Below, one piece after another: positions 45,301 to 55,531 of a DNA stretch of 64,000 bases. Source of the stretch: Paracyclopina nana (Eukaryota; Arthropoda; Copepoda; Cyclopoida; Cyclopettidae). The first letter of the stretch is position 1; every line of letters begins with the position of its first letter. The position numbers and the translations under genes are program-made. The notes beneath the pieces were generated by a model. The model was not told the origin of the DNA. It made no database searches and saw only the letters and a program-made list of their open reading frames with translations. The stretch lies in assembly GCA_019096065.1 (NCBI GenBank), contig JAGUCH010000004.1, positions 6,634,001 through 6,698,000 on the forward strand, read 5' to 3'.

Positions 45301-48300
45301 GAAGCTTTGGCTCCAAAAATGAGGGTGATTGGCTCGTAGTATTTTCCTCCCCACATGAATCTGAAATATTGTCGGTGTTCTTCTGGAATAAGAAACTGGC
45401 GAAACATTTTTTGTATGTCTGCCACCACTGCTACTGGCTTGTCCCTCAGCCTCAGGAGGACTTCAAGCAGCTCAGCCAGTAGGTTGGGTCCTTCCAGTTG
45501 TGCTTCATTTAGGCTCTGGCCGTTCGCCCCTTTTCTGCTGCCATCATAGACCACACGCAGTGGCGTTGTGCTTTTGTCTGGTCTGTCTACGGTGAGCCAA
45601 TTTAGGTAGAACCCCTTCCAAATATCCTCAGTCATTGGGTTGATTTCTCTGACGAATCCTCTTTCCACATCCTTTCGGATTTCTTGCGTGGCCTTCTCGT
45701 GCATGTCAGGGTTCTTTCTCTTCAGTCTCGCCTCGAACGCCTCCGTGGCTGGCTTGACTTCTTTCAAGTTGCATATGAGCTTTTCTGGTTGTCCTGGTTT
45801 CCAGATTACTGGGACCTGGTAGCGACCTGTTGAATCCCTCGTTATTCCTCTCTTTAGAGTGTCTAGTGCAAATTGTTGATTTCTGTTCAGTTTGGGTGTC
45901 ATTTCCTCCCCCCCTTTGACCCCCATGAGGTCAAAGTTCCAGAGAGATTGGAGTACTTTGTTTGGATCCATGGCGAAGTAAAATTGGTCTTCCTCTTCTA
46001 GAGCGACACTTGCCATTAGTTTCATGGCTTCTTCGTGCTTTTTTGGCTTTTCGCCGTAAACGCAGACATTGCCAAGTTTGGTTTCAAAAATGTAGGGCTT
46101 TCCTTTTTGTGTTTCGGGTCTTTTGGGTATCATCCACTCAAAGTGTTCGATGCCTATTATAATATCAATGGATCCTGGTTGCACGTAGTCAGGAAAGGTT
46201 GCGTCGAGAAGTTCAGGGAATTGTTCCGCTAGATCTTTTGGCAGGGTTGGTCTTACTCCATTAATTAATGTTTCAGAAGTGCTAACAACTATGACTTCCT
46301 CATCTCGAGGGTCTATGGTGCTGCGGAGAAGCACTGGTGCCAAGGAAGATTGGATTCTTCTAGTCGTATCGAGAGTCCTTATCAGTTGGTTTTGATTGAT
46401 TCTTTCCAGGCCTAGGTGATTTGCGATGGCTGTTCTCAAAAATGTGCCTTCTGCTCCAGTGTCCAACAGTGCATTGACTTTGATTTGAAGGTGAGGTTTT
46501 TTTGGGTTGGCTAGAATCACGGGTGCTACTTGATAAGTGATTTTCTTCAGCGTTTTCGGCATGGGAATATTATTGTGCGCAATGGCAGTCTCTTGTGGAT
46601 CGTACGAGGCAATTGATAAGTTGACCGAACTAGTGTCTGTTGGGCTTTGATTCGAATGAGGTTGGTGGTCTTGAGAGCTCGTAGTCTTAGAAGTATTTGG
46701 TTTTTGGTGGAATCTCGAATTTGGGTTGTTACCCTGATCATTTCGATCTTTTCTTCGGCCTAGGTCGTCGTCATCTGGATTTCTCATTTCTTCTTCTAGT
46801 CCACGGCAGAGTAACGTGTGGTGAGATTTCTTGCTGCAAGTTCTGCAAGTCCAATCCAACTCACACTTTGATCGTGAATGCTTGCCCATCAAGCATCTGA
46901 AGCAAGTTCTGGACTTTTTCACGAAGTTTCTTCTGTCAGCCAGGTTCATCTTTTTGAAGGGGGTGCATCGCCACAAAGGGTGCTTTTCATTAACACACAA
47001 TGGGCAAGCAGTGTACGGATTGAGGTGAGGCCCCATTGTTGCTAGTAGCGTCACAGTGTCTTCTTCATCGCTAAATTCACTGCCACTCGTGTCTGCGTTG
47101 GACGTAGCAAGAATTTGCGTGCCATCTGAGTAGCACATAACTGAGGCTAATTGTCGCCGTGGTTGCTTTGTCTCATTTCGAGGTAAGCTAGGTAGATATT
47201 GCTTTCTCTCAGGCTGATTGAATTTCAAGCTATTCCTTTGATGGATGCGCTGCAGTTGTTTGCTACACCATCTGTCGAACATCTCGAAAGTGAATTGTTC
47301 TTCACAGGTGTCCTGATAGACTTCAAAGGCCACCCTCGTTTGTGGGTTAAAGTGTAGCCTAGCGAGAACATTTCCGTAATGAGTTCGAAGTGTAGAGCCA
47401 GAAATTGAGGAAAGATGGATCCTGACTTTATTGACAGCTGCTCTTACATTATTTATATTTTCTGCGTCGGTATTGTCGATGACTTTAATCTTCTCCAGGT
47501 CGGCAAAAGCATAATTGACTTGCCTATCGATATTGCCATACTCGTTCTCCAGAGCCAAGAGGCTTGCCCTGTAGCCAGCCTCAGTTCGAGGATAGATGTG
47601 GATAGTTTGATAGGCTGGGCCTGGCTTTCCTTTATTGTAAGTTGACTGGATGAGGCGTGCCTGTTTTTCCTGAATGGTGATGTTGGGATTCTCATGCACC
47701 AGGTACTTGAAGTCATCTATGAAAGCCTGATATTCCACTGGATTTCGGCCGTCAAAGGTGGGGACTTCGATCGCGGATAGCTTTATGTTGCGATAGCGTA
47801 TATCACTGCCAGTTGAGTAGGATGCATTTTCTCGCGATTCTTGAAATGAATAGGGGTTTTCAAAGCCTGATTGGTAAGGTGTGCTCCTCGCTTGGGGGGC
47901 GTGGCCTGTGTTGTTGGGGCCGGTGGGTCCTGGGGGCCCAAAAGGAGGACCAGGAGGCGGGCCTGGCGGAGGGCCTGGAGGCGGGCCTGGAGGCGGGCCT
48001 GGCGGTGGGCCTGGTGGCGGGCCTGGCGGCGGGCCTGGCGGTGGGCCTGGCGGTGGACCTTGCGGTGGACCTTGCGGTGGACCTTGCGGTGGACCTGGGT
48101 TTTGGGGAGGCCAGGTCCTGGAATAGGCTATTTGCCTCGTATTTGTTGAAGCATGACTACTTTGATATCCCGGATGCCTTCTCTCGAACAGATCTGGAAA
48201 ATTTGGAGTTCCTCTCGGCTCCGGCTGCCAATAAGGGCTATTTGCTAAAGTAGCTCCTGGTGGAGGCAGCTGAGGGTTGAATTCCCTTGGAAGATGGTGG

Positions 48301-48889
48301 GAAGCTTGGGCAAGAGGAGCTGCTCCAGCGTTTCGCCGAGCTTGCTCTTGGACAGCTGCGTCGGTGCGAACTACAGTGATTTTGTGAAGAGTTTCATTGA
48401 TGTCGTTAGAGAACTCGGAATCGTAGGTCGAAATGTGAACTTCCGGATTGACTGCAGCAAGTTGCGCGATTAATGAAAGGCGAGTTTTATTTAAGGAAAC
48501 AAGACGTGATTGAAGCAACACCAACTCATTCATTTCAAACGTTTCGTTTTTCAACAATGACTTGACATCCGTGACAACTTGTAGAAGCTCGGTCCTTGAT
48601 GTTAGGTATTCCTGTGATGGATTTGCACCTTGACTTGGCTCCGTTGAAGGGTTGGCTGAGTTGGGTTGGGAAGGGTCTTGATCTTCGCTTCCACTTTCTG
48701 AAGGGCTGAGAGCTCTATCCAGGTCTGCAGCCTCCTTTTGCAGTAAACGCAGATGTATTTTGTCGGCCAATTGCGAGACTGACACTGCATACTTGTTGGA
48801 GAGTGTTTCTAGGACTTGGACAGCTTCCTGGCTAGCGGAGGTTTTGTAGGCCTGGAGAGCTTTCTGGAGGTCAGTGAGCCTATTTTCTC
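42303..48889 (-). CDS. BEL/Pao gag-pol polyprotein, 3' part (protease-RT-RNase H-integrase)
   Basis: Continuation of the frame that begins at 58976. The published-style start at 48785 is a GTG inside the frame, not a real initiator. Counting residues from 48785: Pro-Gly-Gln repeat ~228-283; DUF1759-type gag region ~335-480 (PTFDGRNPVEYQAF); CCHC-like knuckles ~590-660 (CFRCLMGKHSRSKC and two neighbours); aspartic protease ~765-800 (ALLDTGAEGTF); reverse transcriptase with YMDD near 1193; RNase H ~1375-1500 (FSDASEKAYAAC); integrase zinc-binding HH-CC motif ~1680-1730; integrase core with Asp near 1800, Asp near 1862 (RSDNQS) and Glu near 1921 (NGLGES); DUF5641-type C-terminal domain ~1995-2075. 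These are the domains and order of BEL/Pao. All catalytic residues are present, with no internal stops. Confidence 0.95.
47935..48100. repeat. 12-nt minisatellite coding Pro-Gly repeats within BEL gag
   Basis: About 14 tandem copies of a GGCGGGCCTGGC-like unit encode repeated GPPPGPPPG / GPPQGPPQ on the minus strand. The unit is a multiple of three, so copy-number change keeps frame. Long plus-strand ORFs over it are artefacts of the repeat. Confidence 0.85.
48886..48889. other. Target-site duplication (TCTC) of nested Gypsy element
   Basis: TCTC immediately left of the Gypsy LTR matches TCTC at 58129-58132 immediately right of the other LTR. Confidence 0.85.
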
Positions 48890-49134
48890 TGTAGCAGGGA
48901 GCGTGTCGGCCTACGGGTCGACCGCTCGCTGCGCGCGCTCGCCTCGGGCGCGCGGTAGTATAACGAGTAGTATAGTGTGATCATCAGTAAAGGAAATAAA
49001 TTCACCGCATTGACACGTGTTGTCTGCGGCCCAAAGACTGACCTCTGCTAGCCTCCAGGCCCGTCCCCGCTTGACGTAGCCTAGATACGAGTAGTGGCTT
49101 GATAAGTCACAGTAGTATATCTCGACCTACTACA
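48890..49134 (+). repeat. 5' LTR of Gypsy element
   Basis: The 245-bp LTR begins TGTAGCAGGG and ends CTACTACA. By eye it is identical to 57884-58128. Confidence 0.95.
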
Positions 49135-49136
49135 GA

Positions 49137-49155
49137 TGGCGCGGGTCGTTGGACC
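49137..49155 (+). other. Putative primer-binding site of Gypsy element
   Basis: TGGCGCGGGTCGTTGGACC starts two bases after the LTR. TGG is the complement of a tRNA CCA end. The particular tRNA is not identified. Confidence 0.45.
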
Positions 49156-49270
49156 TGTGATTTCATCACTCCACTACCCATTAAGTACATCCTGCCGGAA
49201 GCTATAAGTGCTAAGTATACACGATAAGTATAAAAGGGATAATAGTGCTGCTCAAATAATATCATGCTCG

Positions 49271-49840
49271 AGTCAACTGCCAAAACATGAACCTACGTGC
49301 AAGCCACGAAGTAAAGAGAGATTAATGCTGAAAGCATGAAAGGCAGTTGACTATAAAAAGTAAAATAGTGGTGGCTAAAATGTAAAAATGTAAAGCTCAG
49401 ACCAGAGCAAAAGGGCAAAGATCACTCTGCAATAGCTGCAGCTGCAAACAATCAGAAAGCTATCAAATAACAATCAAAGGGATTGTCCGTGAGAGCCAGC
49501 GGCCGAATGGTCAGCCCGGCCAACGCTGGTGCAAATCATTGTAGATCCTAGTTAAGCTAGGGCCGGTCAACTCACGGGCAAATTCCAACTGCAGGTGATC
49601 AAATAGTAATTGTTATGGGGGGACAATGGCCGAATGGTCGGGGCTGCTAACACCAGTCGCAAATCATTTGGATTCCAGTGAATGCTGGAGCCGGCCACCC
49701 CATGACAATGTACAAATAAAGGGGTGGAGAAGGAGGATAGAAGCTCATGACCACGTGGTGACCACATGACCGGTAGCGGATCAACAGCTGCGAGCTATCA
49801 GGATTCCACTGAAGCTAAAGCTGGTCACCACGCATGGTCA
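49271..49840 (+). repeat. Four structured repeats in the Gypsy 5' leader
   Basis: Four segments each close with a long complementary stem: 49271-49281 with 49342-49352 (11 bp, AGTCAACTGCC); 49485-49493 with 49571-49579 (9 bp); 49610-49620 with 49698-49708 (11 bp with one G-U); 49748-49764 with 49822-49840 (16 bp with a small internal loop). The stem sequences differ while pairing is kept. Interiors share a TGCAA-type loop and, in copies 2-4, a GATYCYASTKAA...GCTRG...GCYGGTCA-like block; copies 2 and 3 also share GGCCGAATGGTC. The pattern points to a conserved RNA structure, for example for packaging, dimerisation or translation; the role is inference. Confidence 0.65.
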
Positions 49841-50059
49841 CTGTCAAATAAACTAAAAAAAGAAATTTGACACCACCGTGGCATTTTCGGTTGTCAGTAA
49901 ACAATCAATAAATTTCACGCCACAACCCTCTGCAGTGACCTGCGAGCGCGTTGGCGGATATATAAGACCACGCTGGTGGGGAATAGCTATCAGTTCCTTT
50001 CGGCTTTCCCTCAGTTAACAGTAATCACAACTCACTTCATTGTTGAATCGTAGACCACC

Positions 50060-50563
50060 ATGGTAATTATAATAGCACAGTCTCACAAAAGACCGAAAGC
50101 TCACTCTTCTCCCCACGCATAGGCCCAGCCACCACAAGATATAGCTGCTGCGGTGGCCCTTGAGGTCAACCGCCAAATGAGAGCCAACGCTGCTGTTCAG
50201 CGTCGGCCTCAACAACTCCAACTGCTCCGCGAGACGGATAGCCGCTCCTTCCAGCAATGGCGGATGCATATCGAGTCCCAACCCGAGGACTCGATAGAGC
50301 CGGAAGTCACCAAGAAGATGCTGATCAAGGCATCTATTGTCGGCCTTGCGTTGGAAATGATCAATTCCATCGACAAGAAGTCGAGCAATGACACGTACAC
50401 CTACAAGCACTACCTCGACGACCTTGAAAAGGCCTTTGTGGACGAGTCGGCCCAAGAGGCCGCCAGGGTGGCATACGACACCGCCGCAAGCAGGGTCCCC
50501 ATGAACTGCAATGACCTGGGCGGCACGCATCAAGTCGCTCTACCTGAGGGCTTTCGCCAATGA
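50060..50563 (+). CDS. Gypsy gag, capsid part (frame broken downstream)
   Basis: The gag frame is open from after a TAG at 50120-50122 to 50563. It has no in-frame ATG near its start unless a 60-nt intron (50063-50122) is removed, joining ATG 50060-50062 to GCC at 50123. The product is a helical, charged capsid-like segment (residues such as FQQWRMHIESQPEDS). A frameshift near 50525 moves the homologous reading to another frame (KSLYLRAFAND...), so the frame given here ends prematurely. The gag therefore looks damaged, or the sequence carries errors. Confidence 0.6.
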
Positions 50564-50765
50564 CGCACTGCGGTGCGCCAAGGTCGACAAGGATCCAGAG
50601 GTCATTAGGAAGTTCACTATCAATCTGCGGACCCTCAGACACGTTGGCTGGTAATCGCCAGCAAATATGATACGCTGACGGAGGCCGCTTCCAATGCATC
50701 CTCCAAGGAGTGCCTGGTAGGATTAGCCGGGCGGCAAGGCCAACCCCCTGGGGCAAGGGGGCATC

Positions 50766-51164
50766 ATGCAAATCACCCAAGAGGGCACCTCAGATCAACC
50801 CGACGTCGCCAAGATCATCGCCGCTCTAGGCGACAAGGCTAACATGAGATGCTACGGCTGCGGCGGCTACGGCCATCTCAAGGCTCAATGCACCAACCAA
50901 CGCCAAAACGGCCAACGAGGGCGAGGAGGATTCCGGGGCCGGGGACGTGGCGGCCGCGGGCGTGGCAGTAACAATCCATACCACGCCGCCCCGCCGGTCT
51001 CGCCCCAAGAATATAACAAATATCGCAACGCGGCCATCGCACATGTGGCCAGTGCCCCCACGGACGCCTACACCTGGGAGGCGCCAAAAACGAGCCAGCC
51101 GGGTCCTAAGGGACCGGCCATCAATGGAACCATCCATCACCTCACCAAACACGTTCACATCTGA
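50766..51164 (+). CDS. Gypsy gag nucleocapsid fragment, CCHC zinc knuckle
   Basis: The frame contains CYGCGGYGHLKAQC (C-x2-C-x4-H-x4-C) followed by a Gly/Arg-rich RNA-binding stretch, typical of a nucleocapsid. It is separated by frameshifts from the capsid part upstream and the protease downstream. ATG 50766 is not necessarily a start. Confidence 0.7.
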   Translation: MQITQEGTSDQPDVAKIIAALGDKANMRCYGCGGYGHLKAQCTNQRQNGQRGRGGFRGRGRGGRGRGSNNPYHAAPPVSPQEYNKYRNAAIAHVASAPTDAYTWEAPKTSQPGPKGPAINGTIHHLTKHVHI

Positions 51165-51807
51165 CAAGGCCCGATCATTCCTCGCCCATATTTCCAACAT
51201 TAATAAATCATACGTATCTGAAGTTCCAATACGCCTCAACAACGTCAAATCAAGAGCACTCATCGACAGCGGTAATACGTGGAGGTCGGTCATCTCCTCC
51301 ACGCTTGCAACCAAATTGGGGTTCACAAAAGCTCAACTTGCGCCCCTGATAGGAGAAACTGTCAACACAGCGGGCCAAAATCAATCTCTAGAAATACTCG
51401 GCGAGGTACCGAAACCATTGATGCTTCACATCGGCACCTACCCGCAACCTTTCCCATTTCGACCAGCCGTCATAGCTAACCTCACCATGGACGTCAACCT
51501 GTCGGGGCCCTTCATGAAAGCCCACGACATAGACCAGCTACATAGTGCCAACTCGCCTCCGCATTCGAGGACGAATGATCAAGTTGGCAGGGGGACACTT
51601 AATGAAAATGACAGTCGCGCAATCAACGTCCATGCCGTCTACACACGGGTGAAACCACAGTGGGGCCAATGTCTTGTTGCGCCATTCCCGGAAAAAATCC
51701 CCCCCTGGCCCGATCGCCGCACATCGATGGGATTGTTGAAGGATCAGGGGACTTCATGGAGGCCACTGAGCTGCACCCTGGCGGCGAGCCCTCATCCGAC
51801 CAGATGA
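50947..51807 (+). CDS. Gypsy protease region
   Basis: The relevant part is about 51160-51560, with ALIDSGNTW carrying the Asp-Ser-Gly active site of a retropepsin, flanked by the expected beta-strand-rich sequence. The first ~70 codons of the open frame overlap the nucleocapsid in another frame and are probably not used. A frameshift downstream separates it from RT. Confidence 0.7.
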   Translation: MAAAGVAVTIHTTPPRRSRPKNITNIATRPSHMWPVPPRTPTPGRRQKRASRVLRDRPSMEPSITSPNTFTSDKARSFLAHISNINKSYVSEVPIRLNNVKSRALIDSGNTWRSVISSTLATKLGFTKAQLAPLIGETVNTAGQNQSLEILGEVPKPLMLHIGTYPQPFPFRPAVIANLTMDVNLSGPFMKAHDIDQLHSANSPPHSRTNDQVGRGTLNENDSRAINVHAVYTRVKPQWGQCLVAPFPEKIPPWPDRRTSMGLLKDQGTSWRPLSCTLAASPHPTR

Positions 51808-51895
51808 AAAGGGCAACTGCGTTGTCGGGGTTATCAACACTACCGCAGAGCCTCTCATTATCCGCAACAACACCCGGTACGGGCAAGTTGAAGGC

Positions 51896-52650
51896 TTGAG
51901 GCGAGTACCCACCGTGGCCAAGCTGGCAGCTGGAAGCTACGTAGCCAAGCTCGAGGGGGCCCAAACCCGGCCGCAGGGCCAGTACACGGCCGAGATGGCC
52001 CAAACCTTCATTCAAGAATTCGACCTAGAAAACAACGACATCTTGAACACCCCTCAGCTAAAAGCTCGCACCTTGGCCCTGCTGCTACAATACCAGGACA
52101 CCTTCAGCCTCGATGGGTCCTCGGGCCAAACCGACTTGGCCGAGCACCGCATCGATATCATCCCGGGTACTCAGCCCATTAACATCCGCCGCGGCCCATC
52201 AACCCGCACTTGCAGAAGTCGCTAGAAGAACAAGTCCAGAAATGGCTCCAGGAAGGCATCATCGTCCCTATTCAGTCGCCCCTGGTGCGCGCCGCTGGTT
52301 CCGGTCACCAAGAAGAATGGGAAGACCCGGTGGTGCGTAGATTACCGCGCACTGAACAAGGTAACCATCAAGTCGACACGCATCCCATTGGCGACATTCG
52401 GGATAACCTCAATCGGCTGGCGCACTCGCAAGTATTCTCTACCCTGGATACGACGGGAGCCTTTCACCACGGTCCCGTGAGGGCCGAGGACATCCCGAAG
52501 ACAGCATTCGCGGCCAATCACTCAACGTACGCATTCGCCTACATGCCGCTCGGCCTCACCAACGCGCCCGGACGTATGCGCGCCTCATCCAGCGGGTCTT
52601 GGAAGGGATCCCATACGACATTGCCTTGCCATACCTCGACGACGTGCTGA
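51896..52650 (+). pseudogene. Gypsy reverse transcriptase, 5' part, frameshifted
   Basis: RT N-terminal sequence is spread over three frames: the 51896-52225 frame gives the protease-RT linker and a LAEHRIDIIPGTQPI motif; the 52210 frame gives [20 protein letters not shown]; another gives [17 protein letters not shown] (near 52310-52370); then the 52210 frame resumes with [13 protein letters not shown]...[11 protein letters not shown] further one-base shift near 52571 leads into the frame starting 52599. These fit single-base indels in an otherwise recognisable RT. No catalytic Asp is lost. Confidence 0.8.
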
Positions 52651-55349
52651 TCCACAGCCGCGATGTAGAATCTCACTTCGGCCACCTGCAACGGGTACTG
52701 GACGCCCATCAACGGGCTGGCCTCAAACTGCAACCATCCAAATGCCACCTGTTCCGCCGTCGCATCACGTACCTGGGGCACGTCATCACTCCTGAGGGCC
52801 TCTCTGTGGTCCCCGAGTACATCGACGTGGTCAAGAAGTGGCCCCTGCCACGAACCCGGCGGCAGCTACGCATCTTCCTGGGAAAGTGCGGCTATTACCG
52901 GTCCTTCATCAAGGATTACCAGAAGGTCGCCAAGGCGTTGACGGACAAACTCAGCCGGGAAGAAGATGTTCCCGACACCGCCGAGTTCGAACCCCCGCTG
53001 GAATACGTTGCCGCTTTTGAGGAGCTTAAGAAGCGGCTGTGCATGGCGCCCATCCTGGCTTTCCCCGATTTTGAGAGCCCGCAGCCATTCATCCTGGATA
53101 CCGACTGGAGCGGGGACAACCAGTGCGTGGGGGCCGTCCTGTCGCAAGTACAAGGGGGAAGGGAGCGAGTCATCCTCTTTGGGGCCAAGAAGCTGACCCG
53201 GAGCCAGGCTAACTACTCCGCCACCCAAGGGGAACTCGCTGCCGTCATCATCTGGCTGCGCAAGTGGCGGTATTACCTCCAATATCGGCCTTTCATCCTC
53301 CGCACGGACCATGCCGCCCTGCAATGGATTCGCACCATGGAGGAGCCCCGTAGCATGCTTGCCAGGTGGCTGGAGACCATCAGCCAGTTTGACTTCAAGG
53401 TCGTCCACCGGGCCGGAACCAAGCACGCCAACGCCGACGCCCTGAGTCGCGCCGAGCACGTCACCGACACCGAGGGCACGGACGTGTCCAATGAGAGCTG
53501 CGCGGGCGTCCAAGCGATGATAGCCTCGGCCGAGGCTGCCCTGGACATGGCCAACCCCGCCGAGTGGATCCAGGGGCAAACAGAGGACGAGGATTTGCAA
53601 CTGGTGCGGCGACTGATCAGCCAGCAGAGCCGACCGAGCCCTGAGCACAAAGAGGCCGCCTCCCATCGAGGCAAGATCCTGCTGGGCCTCTTTGACAGCC
53701 TCTACCTGGATGATCAAGGTCTCCTTCGGTACAAGAAGGAAGAAGGACAAGGCCGAGAGGCTCGCCACCTGGTCGTGGTTCCTCGATCCTCGGAAGAAGG
53801 GCTAGTGAGGCACATTCACGAAACCATGGGTCATCAGGGCAGAGACACCACTGTTGACCGGGTCTCCCGCCGGTTCTACATGCCCAACGCCACCCGAGTT
53901 GCCGCGGAGGTCGTGGCCACCTGCCGCACCTGCCAGAAACATCAGCCGGAGACCGCGGACCAACGTCACTCACTACATTCTCACCGGGCGGGCTATCCCT
54001 GGCAAAGGGTTGCCATCGACTACGTGGGGCCCCTCAAGCCCCCCGTCGACGGACATCAGTACCTCTTCACCGTACGTGACCTCTTCAGCCGATGGATCGA
54101 GGCTTTCCCATGCGCCTCGGCCAACGCTGACACCGCCGTGAGGTTCCTGACCTCAGAGATCATCCCGCGATATGGGCTGATGGAGAACCTCCATTCTGAC
54201 CGAGGCACCCACTTCACCGCCGCCCTGTTCCAGCAAGTAGCCAAAGCACTAGGTGTCAGGCACTCTACCACGCCGGCCTACAACCCTAAGTCTAACTGGG
54301 TTGAACGGGCCCACCGGGACCTCAACGGCCTCCTGGCCAAACTGGTCTGCGGGCGACCATCCCGCTGGAAGGAAGTACTGCCCGTCGCCCTGTTTATCAT
54401 GCGCACCACCAAATGCCGCATGACCGGCTACGCCCCGTATGAATTGCTATTTGGGCGGCCTGCCACCTCGCAACTGGACCTTCTGTTTGGAGACCCCCAA
54501 CCACTTCTGAGAGAGGCCTCTGAGGCCGGGCAAGTTGCCCAGGCCCTCAAGGCTCGAATCCAGGCAGCCCATGAATGGGCCCGAAAGAACATGGCCACAT
54601 CGATCCACCGACAAAGGATGGCCTACCACAAGGACAAAACGACGTATGTCCCGGGGCAACAGGTGTGGCTGTACACGCCCACCGTGGCCCGCCACATCTC
54701 CAAGAAGCTCCAAACCTTCTGGTCAGGCCCCTGGACCATACTTAGGAAGGTCAACGACGTGACCTTCGAGATCTTGCCTGACCCCTCATGGATTCGAAAG
54801 AAGTCCGAGGTCGTCTCGATCGACAGGCTCAAATTGTACCGGGCAACGGCGGAAGATGCCCACGATGGCAATGCCGGCAACCCGCCGCCAGCCAATGCAG
54901 ATCTATCCATGCGAGGTGATGAGTTTGCTGAAGATGTTGCGCTCCCTTCCGATGATGAAGGCGACAGTGAGAACAACATCGAGCTCCCAACAACCGGCCA
55001 CGAAACGGTATCAGCACCGTCACCTCGGGAAACACGGTACCGCAAACGTAGGACCCAGGCGGAAATGCTGCAACAAGAAACAGCAGATTTCCTGGGGGCC
55101 GAAGTTGAGGTTGCCCATGGAGCATCATCTCCTGCAACCAGAACCAGATCACGCTCAGGCCAAAAATCAGATCAACCAGACCCAGAGCTACCTCCGCTGG
55201 CACCAATCAATATGCCGCCATACAGACCCCTGGTAGCACAGCCTACGGTCACGATGCCACAATTCAGGCCACTGCCTGAAATGAGCGATTCTGAGAATGA
55301 TGATTTTGCTACACCAACAAATTCGAGCAGTGCTTCAAGCACAGAATAA
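52599..55349 (+). CDS. Gypsy pol 3' part: RT palm, RNase H, integrase
   Basis: A 916-codon open frame. The M at 52599 lies inside RT and is not a real start. YLDD is at residues 12-15. RNase H spans ~165-280 (FILDTDWSGDNQCVGAVLSQ, then TDHAALQWI). The integrase zinc finger is HETMGHQG...CRTCQKH near 405-450. The DDE core has Asp near 472 (AIDYVGP), Asp near 533 (HSDRGTHF) and Glu near 569 (WVERAHRDL), the last two 35 apart as expected. The usual Gly before VER is replaced by Trp. The C-terminal ~250 residues are acidic and low-complexity, with no chromodomain seen. It ends 140 nt before the env frame. Confidence 0.9.
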   Translation: MEGIPYDIALPYLDDVLIHSRDVESHFGHLQRVLDAHQRAGLKLQPSKCHLFRRRITYLGHVITPEGLSVVPEYIDVVKKWPLPRTRRQLRIFLGKCGYYRSFIKDYQKVAKALTDKLSREEDVPDTAEFEPPLEYVAAFEELKKRLCMAPILAFPDFESPQPFILDTDWSGDNQCVGAVLSQVQGGRERVILFGAKKLTRSQANYSATQGELAAVIIWLRKWRYYLQYRPFILRTDHAALQWIRTMEEPRSMLARWLETISQFDFKVVHRAGTKHANADALSRAEHVTDTEGTDVSNESCAGVQAMIASAEAALDMANPAEWIQGQTEDEDLQLVRRLISQQSRPSPEHKEAASHRGKILLGLFDSLYLDDQGLLRYKKEEGQGREARHLVVVPRSSEEGLVRHIHETMGHQGRDTTVDRVSRRFYMPNATRVAAEVVATCRTCQKHQPETADQRHSLHSHRAGYPWQRVAIDYVGPLKPPVDGHQYLFTVRDLFSRWIEAFPCASANADTAVRFLTSEIIPRYGLMENLHSDRGTHFTAALFQQVAKALGVRHSTTPAYNPKSNWVERAHRDLNGLLAKLVCGRPSRWKEVLPVALFIMRTTKCRMTGYAPYELLFGRPATSQLDLLFGDPQPLLREASEAGQVAQALKARIQAAHEWARKNMATSIHRQRMAYHKDKTTYVPGQQVWLYTPTVARHISKKLQTFWSGPWTILRKVNDVTFEILPDPSWIRKKSEVVSIDRLKLYRATAEDAHDGNAGNPPPANADLSMRGDEFAEDVALPSDDEGDSENNIELPTTGHETVSAPSPRETRYRKRRTQAEMLQQETADFLGAEVEVAHGASSPATRTRSRSGQKSDQPDPELPPLAPINMPPYRPLVAQPTVTMPQFRPLPEMSDSENDDFATPTNSSSASSTE

Positions 55350-55531
55350 CAGACGAATGAGCAGCACAACAAAAAGACGGCCGCAAAATTTTGGGGGCCC
55401 CCCTAAGTATACTTTGAAAATTCTGCGGCTTGAAAGACAGCGCAATTAATAAAGAAATAATAGCAGCACAAACCGGCAGGTGTACAATAATGAGGCAGCA
55501 AGTCAACACGTTTCCTTTACTCTCTTTTCCA

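Noticed and set aside
47813..48253. Plus-strand Gly/Ala/Arg-rich ORFs
   Set aside because: All cover the 12-nt minisatellite in BEL gag; any frame of such a repeat stays open.
48785..48785. Start of BEL polyprotein at 48785
   Set aside because: It is an in-frame GTG; the true start is ATG 58976, separated by the Gypsy insertion.
50015..50533. 172-codon minus-strand ORF
   Set aside because: Antisense of Gypsy gag; GC-rich sequence yields long antisense ORFs.
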